In this document: positions 1-10,607 of the stretch, piece after piece
Layout of the letters: every line of letters starts with the position of its first letter
How positions within the stretch are numbered: the first letter of the stretch is position 1
Source of the DNA: Planctomycetota bacterium
GTDB lineage: Bacteria; Planctomycetota; UBA1135; GCA-002686595
Length of the DNA: 64,000 nucleotides
Assembly (NCBI GenBank): GCA_016709875.1
Contig: JADJLZ010000011.1
Location: forward strand, 222,254-286,253
Direction: 5' to 3'
Made by a program: the position numbers and the translations under genes
The notes under the pieces: generated by a model
What the model was told of the DNA's origin: nothing
The model's input: the letters and a program-made list of their open reading frames with translations, nothing else
Database searches by the model: none

Positions 1-720
1 GGTCATCGCGAAGGCCTTGCTCGCGCCGTCGACGACGACCGTGCGCGCGCGCAGGGCGGGCGAGACCGAGACCGGCGAGAGGTCGGGTTCGCCCTCGTAC
101 AAGAGGCGCCGGTAGATCTCGTCCGAGACGATCCACAGGTCGTGCTTCTCCGCCAGCGCGCCGAGTGCGCGCACCTCGGCCTGCGTCATCACGTAGCCCG
201 AGGGATTGCAGGGCGAATTGATCAGGATCCCGCGCGTGCGCGGCGTGATCGCGCGCGCGACCGCGTCGAGGTCGGGGCCGCAGTCCGGGCGCGAGGGCAC
301 GCTCACCGGCACGCCGCCCGCCCAGCGCACGATCTCGGAGTAGCTGACCCAGGCGGGCAGCAGCAGCAGCACCTCGTCGCCCGGCTCGATCAGCGCGGAG
401 CAGGCGCCCGAGAGCGCGTGCTTGGCGCTGTGGCAGACCGTGATCTCCTGCGGCGCGAACTCGACCTTGCGCGTGGCGCTCACGTGCGCGGCGATCGCCT
501 TGCGCAGCGAGGCGCTGCCCTCGGCCGCGGTGTAGCGCACCTTGCCGCTCTTCACGGCCGCGATGGCTCCCTCCTGGACGGCCGCGGGCGCGTCGAAGTC
601 CGGCTCGCCGACGGTCATGTTGACCACGTCCCGCCCGGCAGCGACGAACTCCTTCGCACGCGCGTCCAGGGCGAGGGTGGTGGAGAGAGACAGGCTCTGG
701 ACGCGCTGATTGGGCCGCAT
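1..720 (-). CDS. PLP-dependent aminotransferase, aspartate aminotransferase type (3' part outside window)
   Basis: 240 residues of a fold-type I class I/II aminotransferase are visible, starting at an ATG at 720 and running off the left edge. Seen: the N-terminal NMTVGEPDFDAP segment typical of bacterial aspartate aminotransferases, the central NSPCNPSGYV motif, VSDEIYRRL (PLP-binding Asp and nearby Tyr), and VVDGASKAFAMT near the edge, whose Lys should form the Schiff base. The family moves an amino group between aspartate or a similar amino acid and 2-oxoglutarate in the cytoplasm. The upstream leader contains a purine-rich GGAGGGG stretch and, further up, a GCTATCCT -10-like box near 767-774, so this gene appears to be leadered. 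Exact substrate cannot be told from the visible part. Confidence 0.9.
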   Translation of the reverse strand, partial: MRPNQRVQSLSLSTTLALDARAKEFVAAGRDVVNMTVGEPDFDAPAAVQEGAIAAVKSGKVRYTAAEGSASLRKAIAAHVSATRKVEFAPQEITVCHSAKHALSGACSALIEPGDEVLLLLPAWVSYSEIVRWAGGVPVSVPSRPDCGPDLDAVARAITPRTRGILINSPCNPSGYVMTQAEVRALGALAEKHDLWIVSDEIYRRLLYEGEPDLSPVSVSPALRARTVVVDGASKAFAMT

Positions 721-905
721 CGGGGGGGGGGTGCCGTTCCTGCCCCTCCGGACCGGAAGGGCGGTCCCCCAGGATAGCCCGCGCGCCTGCGCGGGGCTCG
801 GGAAGACCGGAGCGATCTGTGCGTCCCAGGCTGTTCGGGCGTGATTCGGCGCCCGAGAGAAGGTATCGAAGCACGTTCGGGGCTCACTCGTCCCGCCGCC
901 CGCCC

Positions 906-2918
906 ATGAAATCACGCCTCCTGCGCATCGCCGCGATCCTCCTGGGCGTCCTGCTCTTCGCCGGCTACTTCGCCTTCTCGACCTTCCTCTACAGCCCGTT
1001 CGAGGGAGAACTCTCCGAGCGCACGCCGGCGCTGATCCCGCGCGATGTCGATTTCTACGTCGGCAGGCTCGACCTCGGCTCGGTCTTCGGCAAGTTCCCG
1101 CATCTGGGCCTCGAAGCGCGCCTGATGGCGCAGCCGGCCTGGAAGCTCTGGGCCGCCTCGAGCCAGGGCAAGCAGTTCGCGGCCAACCTCAAGCTCGAGG
1201 AGACGCTCAAGGAGCTCGAGGCGCAGGCCGGTCAGCTGCCCTTCGGGATGCAGCCGCAGCAGGTCTTTGGCGGGGCGGAGTTCGCCGTCGCGGGCTACTT
1301 CAAGGGCCGCTCGCTCGAGCAGGCCGACTGGGCCGTCTACGGCCGCACCAACTGGCTCGGCAGGCTTGGCGCGGCGCTGCTCTCCTACCCGGGCGTGCTC
1401 GGCCTCGAAAAGCGCGGCATCAAGGCCACGGTCACCGAGGGCCAGGTCGCGCTCTCCGGCGGCGGACTGCCGCGCGAGATCTTCGTCGGTCGCGTCAAGG
1501 ACGTCGTGATCGTCGCGACCAAGCCCGAGTTCGTGAAGGCCGCCTACGACCTGCGCGCCGCGGGCTTCGCCGACTCCTTCTACCAGAGCGCCAACTACAA
1601 CGACTGGATCCAGCACGCCAACCGCTCGAATGCGCGCGACGAGTTCGAGCTGTACGTCAACACGCGCAAGCTGCTCGAGAACCTGGGCATCGCCGGCCCC
1701 TGGCCGGACACCAAGTCGCAGGACTTCACGCCCGCGCTGCTCGGCCGGCTGTTCCAGCTCCCGAGCCTCAAGTACGCGATCGGCGTGCTCGGCCTGGAGG
1801 ATGGCGTGCAGTTCGACCTGCACGGCGACTTCTCCTCGGAGCACATCAAGGGCGACATGGCGCACGTCTACCGCGCCGCCGGCTTCGACAAGCCGACACT
1901 GCAGGAGGTCGCGCGCCTCGCGCCGCAGGACACGGGTTTCTTCGCCTACATGCACGCGCCGGTGGGGGAGGTTCTGCGCATGGTGCGCGACTCGATGGAG
2001 CCCGCGCTGCGGCAGAACCTCGAGGACGCCTTCCGCGGCACGGGGCGCTATCCCAACCTCGACGCGCTGATCAACGAGCTCGACGGCGACTTCAAGGACC
2101 GCTGGTGCCTGATCGTGCGGCCCAACGACTACGCGCCTGATCCGCAGGGGCCGCCGCACGACACGCAGCCGGTGCCCGCGGTCGCGCTGGTCCTGTGGAC
2201 CAAGAACCCGGCCAACGTCGAAGCGCTCGAGAAGCTGATCGGCGGCCAGGGACGGCGTTTCGGCCTGCAGGGCCGCGACGAGAACTCGGGCGGCTTCTTC
2301 AGCAACACCGAGTCGGGCTACTCGACCTACGAGTTCTGGTCGCAGTTCGTGCCCGGGACGGGGGTGATCACCGCGGCCAAGGCCGGCGAGATGACGATCA
2401 TCACCAACTCGCTGGGCATGATGGGCCACCTGCTCAAGACCTACTCGGTCGGCGGCGCGAAGTACCCGCGCCTCTCCGATGAGCCGCGCTTCTACGCGCT
2501 GGTGCAGTCGGCGATCCCCAAGGCCAGCGTCGCGCTCTGGGTGCGTCCCGAGACGCTCGTCCCGGTGCTGCGCGAGTCGGCCCAGGAGCGCGCCCGCTCG
2601 CAGATCCGCTTCGAGTACGGCGACTTCCGTCCGGGCGAGGAGCAGAAGGTGCTGCGCGCGGATTTCGGTGGCCGCAAGGCGGTCGAACTCTCGCCCGACG
2701 AGAAGGCGCGCCTGGACCAGACCGTCAGCGATCACCTCGACGCGATGCGCTCGCGGATCCTGCAGGAGCAGGTGCCCGAGCTCGTGAAGCAGGAGGACCG
2801 CGTGTTCCAGACGCTCGAGGCGTGCAGCGCGGCGCTGTTCTTGCTCTCGCTCGACCCGAAGAACTTCGACTTCTGCGGCCGCGTCCTCATCCCGCTCGAG
2901 GCGGGCTCGCCGCCCTGA
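906..2918 (+). CDS. membrane-anchored exported protein of unknown function
   Basis: 670 residues from the ATG at 906. An upstream in-frame start exists but would add a sequence without signal character in front of a clear N-terminal hydrophobic segment (residues about 5-27). The rest is a large soluble, presumably periplasmic, domain with mixed alpha/beta character and no motif I recognise; it starts with a segment RDVDFYVGRLDL and ends with charged helices (about 570-640) and a short hydrophobic stretch with two Cys. The overall style resembles DUF3352-like exported proteins that assess per-protein features, but I do not claim membership. The stop lies 9 nt before the 3' end of the convergently oriented tRNA gene. 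Confidence 0.75.
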   Translation: MKSRLLRIAAILLGVLLFAGYFAFSTFLYSPFEGELSERTPALIPRDVDFYVGRLDLGSVFGKFPHLGLEARLMAQPAWKLWAASSQGKQFAANLKLEETLKELEAQAGQLPFGMQPQQVFGGAEFAVAGYFKGRSLEQADWAVYGRTNWLGRLGAALLSYPGVLGLEKRGIKATVTEGQVALSGGGLPREIFVGRVKDVVIVATKPEFVKAAYDLRAAGFADSFYQSANYNDWIQHANRSNARDEFELYVNTRKLLENLGIAGPWPDTKSQDFTPALLGRLFQLPSLKYAIGVLGLEDGVQFDLHGDFSSEHIKGDMAHVYRAAGFDKPTLQEVARLAPQDTGFFAYMHAPVGEVLRMVRDSMEPALRQNLEDAFRGTGRYPNLDALINELDGDFKDRWCLIVRPNDYAPDPQGPPHDTQPVPAVALVLWTKNPANVEALEKLIGGQGRRFGLQGRDENSGGFFSNTESGYSTYEFWSQFVPGTGVITAAKAGEMTIITNSLGMMGHLLKTYSVGGAKYPRLSDEPRFYALVQSAIPKASVALWVRPETLVPVLRESAQERARSQIRFEYGDFRPGEEQKVLRADFGGRKAVELSPDEKARLDQTVSDHLDAMRSRILQEQVPELVKQEDRVFQTLEACSAALFLLSLDPKNFDFCGRVLIPLEAGSPP

Positions 2919-2927
2919 TTCCAGTGT

Positions 2928-3019
2928 TGGTGCCCCGGACTGGAGTCGAACCAGCAAGGGTGATTAAGCCCACTAGCACCTCAAGCTAGCGCGTCTGCCA
3001 ATTTCGCCACCGGGGCACC
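2928..3019 (-). tRNA. tRNA-Leu, anticodon GAG
   Basis: The minus strand folds as a class II tRNA of 92 nt: 7-bp acceptor stem GGTGCCC/GGGCACC with discriminator A, D-arm GGCGAAATTGGCAGAC, anticodon stem CTAGC/GCTAG around loop TTGAGGT (anticodon GAG), a long variable arm starting TGGGCTTAATCACCC, and T-arm with GGTTCGACTCC. GAG reads the CTC/CTT leucine codons, which dominate the genes here. The 3' CCA is not encoded (ACA follows the discriminator) and would have to be added by a tRNA nucleotidyltransferase. Confidence 0.95.
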
Positions 3020-3143
3020 CGATTCCATCTGGAAGGGCGGGGAGTCTAGGGGCCGCGCCGATCTGGTGCAAGGGCCCCGGGGCTGGGTGCTTCTTCTGCG
3101 GCCCTGATGCGGGTAGCGTCAGCCCTCGCCAGAGGGATCCGAA

Positions 3144-4349
3144 ATGCCCAGGAAGCAGGGAAACGTACTCATCGGCCAGTCGGGCGGTCCGACGATGGTC
3201 ATCAACCAGAGCCTGGTGGGCCTCGTCGAGACCTGCCAGCGCGAGCGGCGCGTGGGCCGGATCCTGGGCTCCCTGCGCGGGATCCAGGGCGTGCTCGAAC
3301 GCAACTACGTCGACCTGGGGTCCGAGTCGCGCAAGACGCTCGAGGCGGTCGCGCGCACGCCCGGCTCGGCGCTGCGCTCCGTGCGCAAGAAGCCCACGCC
3401 CGAGGAATGCGAGCGCGTCTACGAAGAGCTGAAGCGCCTGGACGTGCGCTGGTTCTTCTACATCGGCGGCAACGACTCGGCCGAGACCGCCAACCTGATC
3501 GCGCGCATGGCGCAGGACGCGCACCACGAGCTGGTGATCTTTCACGTGCCCAAGACGATCGACAACGACCTCGTCGGCACCGACCACTGCCCCGGCTACC
3601 CCTCGGCCGCGCGCTTCGTCGCGCAGGCGCTGCAGGGCGACGACCAGGACAACCGCAGCCTGCCCGGCGTGAAGATCGACGTGATCATGGGCCGCAACGC
3701 GGGCTGGCTGACGGCCGCGAGCGCCGCGGCGCGCGCGCGTGAGGACGACGGACCGCACCTGGTGTACTGCCCCGAGCGCGTCTTCGACCTCGAGAGCTTC
3801 GTCGGCGACGTCGACCGCGTCTTCACGCGCATCGGCCGCTGCGTGGTCGCGGTCAGCGAGGGCATCCACGACGCCTCGGGCAAGCTGATCGGCGCGGGCA
3901 GCGAGAAGGACAGCCACGGCAACGTGCAGCTCTCGGGCTCGGGCGCGCTCGGCGATCTGCTCGCCGACACGATCAAGCGCAGGCTCGGCGCGAAGCTGCG
4001 CGTGCGCGCGGACACCTTCGGCTACCTGCAGCGCTCCTTCGCGGGACTGGTCTCCCCGGTCGACGCCAAGGAAGCGCGCCGCGTCGGAGAACGCGCGGCC
4101 GAGGTCGCGCTGGGCGGCAAGCGTGCGAGCGGCACGATCTCGATCCGGCGCAAGCCGCGGCAGCAGTACGCGGTGAGCTACGAGACGGCCGAGCTCGCGC
4201 AGGTCGCCAAGGCGACGCGCCGCGTCGAGGAACGCTTCCTCGCGGGCTCGAACGACGTCACGCCCGCGTTCCTGGAGTGGGTCCGGCCGCTGCTCGGAAA
4301 GCTGCCGCGCATGGGGCGGCTCTCCGAGCTGCCGCTCGTGGAGGGGTAG
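3144..4349 (+). CDS. pfp: 6-phosphofructokinase, probably pyrophosphate-dependent
   Basis: 401 residues of the PfkA/PFP superfamily, which phosphorylates fructose 6-phosphate in glycolysis. Seen: an N-terminal LIGQSGGPT phosphate loop, GGNDS at residues 108-112, and PKTIDNDL with Lys137. In the family, ATP enzymes carry Gly at the GGDG and PGTIDND positions, while PPi enzymes carry Asp and Lys; Asp111 and Lys137 here fit the PPi type, so the enzyme is probably reversible. The first Asp of the usual GGDD is Asn110. MGRNAGW and KVRVDTFGY-like segments (here RADTFGYLQR) of the sugar-phosphate site are present. A GAGGG purine stretch precedes the start, and a GGTAGCGT -10-like box lies about 30 nt upstream. 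Confidence 0.9.
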   Translation: MPRKQGNVLIGQSGGPTMVINQSLVGLVETCQRERRVGRILGSLRGIQGVLERNYVDLGSESRKTLEAVARTPGSALRSVRKKPTPEECERVYEELKRLDVRWFFYIGGNDSAETANLIARMAQDAHHELVIFHVPKTIDNDLVGTDHCPGYPSAARFVAQALQGDDQDNRSLPGVKIDVIMGRNAGWLTAASAAARAREDDGPHLVYCPERVFDLESFVGDVDRVFTRIGRCVVAVSEGIHDASGKLIGAGSEKDSHGNVQLSGSGALGDLLADTIKRRLGAKLRVRADTFGYLQRSFAGLVSPVDAKEARRVGERAAEVALGGKRASGTISIRRKPRQQYAVSYETAELAQVAKATRRVEERFLAGSNDVTPAFLEWVRPLLGKLPRMGRLSELPLVEG

Positions 4350-4363
4350 AGGACCGCGCGCGC

Positions 4364-4768
4364 ATGACGCCTCTGCGACTTTTCGTCAACGCCGTCGCGG
4401 GCGGTTCGCTGCTCTTCGCCTTCGAGAACCTCGTGCCCGTGCTGCTCGGCCGGCCGGCCGCGGATTCGGGCTTCCTCGCGCAGTCGCTCGCCTGCTTTGC
4501 CGAGGTGCTGCTCGCGGGCTGGTTCCTGTGGCTGGCCGCCGCGCGTGTGCGCACGCGGCCCTGGCGCACGATCTTCGTCGGCAGCCTGGGCCTGTTCGCG
4601 AGCCTCGTCGCCAACCTGCCGCTCTGGAACCACGGCGAGCGCTCGGGTTCCTGGCTGCTCGAGCAGATCGCACAGAACGTCCTGGGCTTCACCCTTGTCG
4701 GTTTCTTCCTCGCCTGGAGAATGAAGCCCGCCGTCCCCGTCCCCGGCAACCCTCCAAGCACACGATGA
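4364..4768 (+). CDS. small integral membrane protein of unknown function
   Basis: 134 residues from the ATG at 4364, 14 nt after the pfp stop. Four hydrophobic segments can be seen (about residues 8-28, 38-58, 70-88 and 105-125) separated by short charged loops, giving a polytopic inner-membrane protein. No catalytic motif was recognised. Its stop overlaps the start of the copper-site protein (ATGA at 4765-4768), so the two are probably translationally coupled and part of one transcript. Confidence 0.7.
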   Translation: MTPLRLFVNAVAGGSLLFAFENLVPVLLGRPAADSGFLAQSLACFAEVLLAGWFLWLAAARVRTRPWRTIFVGSLGLFASLVANLPLWNHGERSGSWLLEQIAQNVLGFTLVGFFLAWRMKPAVPVPGNPPSTR

Positions 4769-5472
4769 AGATCCAACTGTTCCTCGCGCTCGGCGCCCTG
4801 CTCCTCTCCGCGGCTCCCATCTCCAAGCTGACCGGCAAGGTGAGCTTCGAGGGCGAGCGCCCCGAGAAGAAGCCGCTGGCCGTCAGCCCCGCGCAGGCCA
4901 AGGGCTGCTGCCCCGACGGCGAGCACGTCAACGACACCGATCCGAGCCTGTTGATCGCCGAGGATGGCGGCCTTGCCAACGTGGTCGTCACGGTCGACGT
5001 GCCCGATGCCAAGCTCGTCGTGCCCGAGAAGCCCTTCGAGGTCGACCAGCACAAGTGCACCTTCGAGCCGCACGTGATCGTCGTGCCCGCGGGTTCGAAG
5101 GTCGTCTTCCTCAACTCCGACAGCGTGACGCACAACGTGCACACGCGCACGGCGAAGAACGAGGAGATCAACAAGACCACCGCGCCCGGCGGCAAGGAGG
5201 AGATGCTCCTCGCCCGCGGCGACCGCGTGCAGGTCGTGTGCGACTATCACCCCTGGATGTCGAGCTGGATCTACGTCAGCGAGACGCCCTACAGCGCGGT
5301 CACCAAGGCCGACGGCAGCTTCGAGATCGAGGGCATCCCGCCCGGCACGTACAGCGCGACCTTCTGGCAGGAGAAGCTCGGCAAGGTCAAGCAGGACGTG
5401 ACGATCAAGGCCGACGGCACCTGCGAACCGGTCGCGCTCAAGATGTCGGAGAAGAAGAAGAAGAAGCCCTGA
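4765..5472 (+). CDS. exported protein with plastocyanin-like copper site and carboxypeptidase-regulatory-like domain
   Basis: 235 residues with a signal peptide (residues 1-17). The first part resembles the exported methylamine-utilisation/plastocyanin-like proteins found in Planctomycetota and Acidobacteria. A type-I copper site is suggested by THNVH (His123, His126) and by VVCDYHPWM with Cys159, His162 and Met165 in a C-x2-H-x2-M arrangement, after a typical N-S-D edge strand. A C-terminal Ig-like segment (DGSFEIEGIPPGTYSATFW) matches the carboxypeptidase-regulatory-like fold. The tail is a run of lysines (KKKKK). Likely periplasmic electron-transfer or copper-binding role; the partner is unknown. 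Confidence 0.75.
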   Translation: MKIQLFLALGALLLSAAPISKLTGKVSFEGERPEKKPLAVSPAQAKGCCPDGEHVNDTDPSLLIAEDGGLANVVVTVDVPDAKLVVPEKPFEVDQHKCTFEPHVIVVPAGSKVVFLNSDSVTHNVHTRTAKNEEINKTTAPGGKEEMLLARGDRVQVVCDYHPWMSSWIYVSETPYSAVTKADGSFEIEGIPPGTYSATFWQEKLGKVKQDVTIKADGTCEPVALKMSEKKKKKP

Positions 5473-5554
5473 GCGCGTCGCACGCGTGCGCTGAGGAGAG
5501 AGGAGCGCCGGGACGACGCTCCGCACAGCGCCGCCCCGGCTGACTCCGGACGAA

Positions 5555-5878
5555 CTACGTTCCCAGCCCCGTGTTGCCGAAGGGGAAGCCCTTGAAGCCC
5601 TTGCCGATGTCGAGCAGCGGGTCCGAGGGCGACCAGTCGTGCAGCACGCGCGCCACTGCGAGCAGGATCTCGCTCTCGAGGTCGCGCGCGAGCTTCTCGC
5701 TGTCCGCGGCGCCGTCGGCGCGCTGTTGCAGGTTGCGCTCGACCAGCGCCAGGATCCGGTCGCGGGTCGCGTCGGGGGCTTCGAGCGCGCGGCGCACGAT
5801 CGGCAGCAGGCGTTCCCCGTAGGAATACGGGACCTGGTTGCGCTCGCAGAGCCGGCGGAGGGTGCTTTCGGGGTTCAT
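5555..5878 (-). CDS. small hypothetical soluble protein
   Basis: 107 residues from the ATG at 5878; the reading starts MNPESTLRRLCERNQVP and ends GFPFGNTGLGT. It looks helical and charged, lacks signal peptide or membrane segments and carries a YSYGERLLPIVRRALEAP segment that may form a helical hairpin. It stands alone, convergent with the copper-site gene and divergent from the DUF885 lipoprotein gene, with an 82-nt gap to the former. I do not recognise the family. Coding status is supported by uninterrupted reading with a strong third-position GC bias. Confidence 0.6.
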   Translation of the reverse strand: MNPESTLRRLCERNQVPYSYGERLLPIVRRALEAPDATRDRILALVERNLQQRADGAADSEKLARDLESEILLAVARVLHDWSPSDPLLDIGKGFKGFPFGNTGLGT

Positions 5879-6045
5879 GCTGCCTGGGGAGGCTCGGGGA
5901 GGGGGAGTGGCGACCGAAAGCGCCACGACGAACCGTATCCCAGGACTTGGCGCGGGGCGAATCGAGCCCAGGCAAACACTTCTTTTCCAGGGCCCTGACG
6001 CTTCGCGGGCTGCGCGGGCGGGGGGCTTTGTCAGACTGGGCTGCC

Positions 6046-7776
<1,731 letters not shown>

Positions 7777-7795
7777 TCGCGATCATCGGGGGTCG

Positions 7796-7909
7796 ATGAG
7801 CCCCCCCGGGCACGCGCCTCTTGCACGATGACATCGTCGGCCCTCTGGGCGCGGGTGCGATGGGAGAGGTGTACCGCGCGAAGGACTCGAAGCTCGGGCG
7901 CGAAGCGCC
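7796..7909 (+). pseudogene. 5' remnant of a Hanks-type kinase gene
   Basis: Read in one frame from 7818, the plus strand encodes DIVGPLGAGAMGEVYRAKDS followed by KLGREA, an obvious kinase N-lobe (glycine-rich loop), then ends abruptly one base or so before the stop codon of the minus-strand kinase at 7910. An ATG at 7796 lies upstream but is out of frame across a run of seven C's. The DNA at 7861-7905 matches 10675-10719, inside the intact plus-strand kinase, except for two bases. It appears to be a duplicated or deletion-truncated gene start; no kinase body follows. Confidence 0.8.
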
Positions 7910-10535
7910 TCATCCGCGGACACGCTTGCGCTTGCAGAGCGCCTCGAAGCCCGCGTGACCCTTGAGCGCGTCGAGGCGCGGGTCGAGGACCAGCGCGCGC
8001 AGCGCGAAGGGTGCCGGGCGCGAGAGGTAGTCCTCGAGCGTGGACACGGCCTCGTCCAGCGCCCCGACGCGCAGCTCGGTGTAGAAGCGGTCGAGCAGCA
8101 GTGCGCCTCCGACGATCGTATCGCGCTCGACGGGCAGCATCTGCGTCGCGCGCCGCGCCTCGCAGCGTCCCGCTGGCCGAGGCCAGCGAGTGCCAGCGCA
8201 AGAGGCGCGCGGGCGCGGGCGTCCTCCGGATGGGCCTGGACCTGCGCTAGCGCAGCGTCGCGCGCGGTTTCGTACTCGCGCTGCGCGCTGGCCACGTCGC
8301 CGCCGAGATCTTCGGTGATCGCAACGAGGAGCGCGCGCGAGTACTCGTACCAATGACTCGAAAGACGCTCCGGGATCGCATCGAGCTCGGAGCGCGCGAC
8401 TGCGAGGTCGTGCGCCAGGATTCGCAGGCGCCAGCGGTGGATCAACCCCTCAGGGTTGCCCTTGCCTTTCTCGACGGCGACGCGCTCTAGGACTTCCGGA
8501 TCGACGCGCCCGTCGCGATTGATGACGCAGAGCGCGTAGTAGAAGTCGCCTTCGGGGGCTCCGGTCAGCGCATGGTCGAGTTCGAAATGTCGGATGCCCT
8601 CGTCGTAGCGCCCGAGGAAGAGCAGCGTGATCGCCAGATCGAAATGCAGGCCTGCCTCGCGCGGCGAGAGGTCCACCGCGCGCGCGAACTCGCTCGCGCT
8701 CTCGTCCCACTTCCCGATGCGCCTGAGGAGGACTGCGCGGGCGTGCAAGAGATCCAGCGAACCCGGCAGGCCGCGCTCGGCGATCTCGTACTCGCCCTTT
8801 GCCGCCTCGTAGTCCCGGCTGAAGTAGTGCAACCGGCCGAGGGACAAGTGCGCCTCGGGGAGTTCGGGCTGGAGTTCGAGAGCGCGCTGCGCCGCGTCGA
8901 AAGCGGACGCGAGGATTTCCGAGTTCGTCGGCTCGAACAGCCAATAGAGGACTCCGCGGGCCTGCGCCAGACTCGCCCAAGCCTGCGCGAAACGCGGGTC
9001 GAGGGTCACGGCCGACTCGAGGGCGGCGATGCTCTGGCGGAGCGCGGCGGAGGTCTCCTTGTTCGCCAGGGCCTGCCCGGTCAGGTACGCGTCGTAGGCC
9101 TTGTCGTTCGTCGTCGGAATGCTGCGCAACTGCCGCTTGTCCGCGGGCGAGAGTTGCGCCTGCAGTGCGCGCGCGATCGCCTCGGCGATCTCGCTCTGCA
9201 CGGCGAAGAGGTCCTTGCTCGTGAGCTCGCGGTTGTAGCTCTCCGCCCACAGGCTGTCTTCGCTCAAGGCGTCGTGCAGCGTCAGGTTGAAGCGCAACGC
9301 ATTGCCCGAGCGCTGCACCTCGCCGGAGAGGATGGAGCTCACGCCGAGCTCGGCTCCGATCTGGCGCAAGGGCTTCTGCGTCGCGGCGTACTCCAGCACG
9401 GAGGTGCGTGCGATCACCTTGAGCGAGCCGATCTTCGCCAGACGCGTCAGCACGTCGCTGTGCAGGCCTGCGGCGAAGGTCGCGTCCTCGGCCGAGCCGC
9501 CGAGGTTCGTGAAGGGCAGCACGGCCAGCGCCCGGCGCTCGGCCGCGGCCGGTGCGCCCGAGGGCTGCGGGTGCGTCGCGCGCCAGCCGAGCCAGCCGCC
9601 GATCGCGAGCACCGCGACGGCCGCCGCCGAGAGCGCGATGCGCTGCCCGCCGCGCGCTTGCGCCGGTGGCACGAGCCCGCTGTCGGTCGTGCGCTTGAAA
9701 TGGCGCAGATCCGCGGCGAGGTCGTTCATCGTCTGGTAGCGCTCGCCGGGCTCCTTGCGCAGCGCCTTCGCCACGCAGGCGACGAACTGCGCCGGCAGGT
9801 CCGCGCGCAGGCGCGCGAGCGGGTCGGGCTCGCGGTGGATCACCGCGTCCATGACCTCCATCACGGTCTCGCCGCGGAAAGCGGCGCGAGCCGCGGCCAT
9901 CTCGTAGAGCAGGCTCCCGAAGGAGAAGATGTCGCTGCGCACGTCGATCGGCTTGCCCAGCGCCTGCTCGGGCGACATCGCGCCCGGCGTGCCGAAGATC
10001 GCACCCTGCATGGTCAGGGTCGTGGTCTTCCTCTGCTGTGGTGCGTTCGAACCCTCGTGCAGGATCTTCGCCAGCCCGAAGTCGAGCAGCTTGGCGTGGC
10101 CGCGCGGCGTGACCATCACGTTGGCCGCCTTCAGGTCGCGATGCACGATGCCGCGCTCGTGCGCGTAGGCAATCGCGTCGGCGAGCGGCAGCGCGAGGTC
10201 GACGATCTCGACCAGCGTGAGCGGGCGTTCAGCAATGCGCTCCTGCAGCGTGCTCCCCTCAACCAGCTCGAAGGCGATGAAGTCGCGTCCGTCGACCTCG
10301 CCGACCTCGAAGATCTGCGTGATGTTGGGGTGGCTGAGCTGCGCGACGGCGCGCGCTTCGCGCAGGAAGCGCGCACGACGCTCCGGATCCGCGCGCAGTT
10401 CCTCGGGCAGAGCTGATCGCGACGCGACGCTCGAGGCGCGAGTCGCTCGCAGGTGCACCTCGCCCATGCCGCCTGCTCGAGCTTGCCGAGCAGGGTGTAG
10501 GGACCCAGGTGCTGCTCGGGGGACTCCGGGGGCAT
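7910..10535 (-). CDS. Ser/Thr protein kinase with TolB-like domain and TPR repeats (frameshifted)
   Basis: A Hanks-type kinase reading from an ATG at 10535 (start MPPESPEQHLGPYTLLGKLE) to a stop at 7910. Order: kinase domain (HRDLKAANV, DFGLAK, GTPGAMSPEQALGKP, all catalytic residues present), a single transmembrane segment (IALSAAAVAVLAIGGWLGW), a TolB/adenylate-cyclase-associated N-terminal-type domain (LAVLPFTNLGGSAEDATF), and TPR repeats. Continuity requires frame changes at about 10410-10480 (within the glycine loop) and at about 8150-8165; the C-terminus then reads to GFEALCKRKRVRG. The breaks look like small indels. A TAACCT box lies 7 nt before the start. Likely a membrane signalling kinase. 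Confidence 0.85.
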
Positions 10536-10542
10536 CTGCACG

Positions 10543-10548
10543 AGGTTA
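10543..10548 (-). promoter_or_regulatory. -10-like box of the TolB/TPR kinase gene
   Basis: Minus-strand TAACCT lies 7 nt before the ATG at 10535, too close for a leader with a ribosome binding site. It faces the divergent box at 10592-10599 across a roughly 70-bp intergenic region. Confidence 0.4.
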
Positions 10549-10591
10549 CTGGGAGAGGCAGAGCGGGGCAACGACGCGGCAGTGGCGGTCC

Positions 10592-10599
10592 GCTACACT
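10592..10599 (+). promoter_or_regulatory. -10-like box, leaderless start of PD40 kinase gene
   Basis: GCTACACT ends 8 nt before a TTG start at 10608. With a usual 6-9-nt distance from -10 to the transcription start, the mRNA would begin at or next to the start codon. No purine-rich ribosome binding site fits the TTG. Confidence 0.5.
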
Positions 10600-10607
10600 C
10601 GCCGCAC

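Noticed and set aside
912..2957. Long minus-strand open frame of about 680 codons over the exported protein at 906-2918
   Set aside because: Composition is Arg/Leu/Val/Glu-rich without domains, as expected for an antisense shadow in very GC-rich DNA; the plus frame has a signal anchor and normal amino acid balance.
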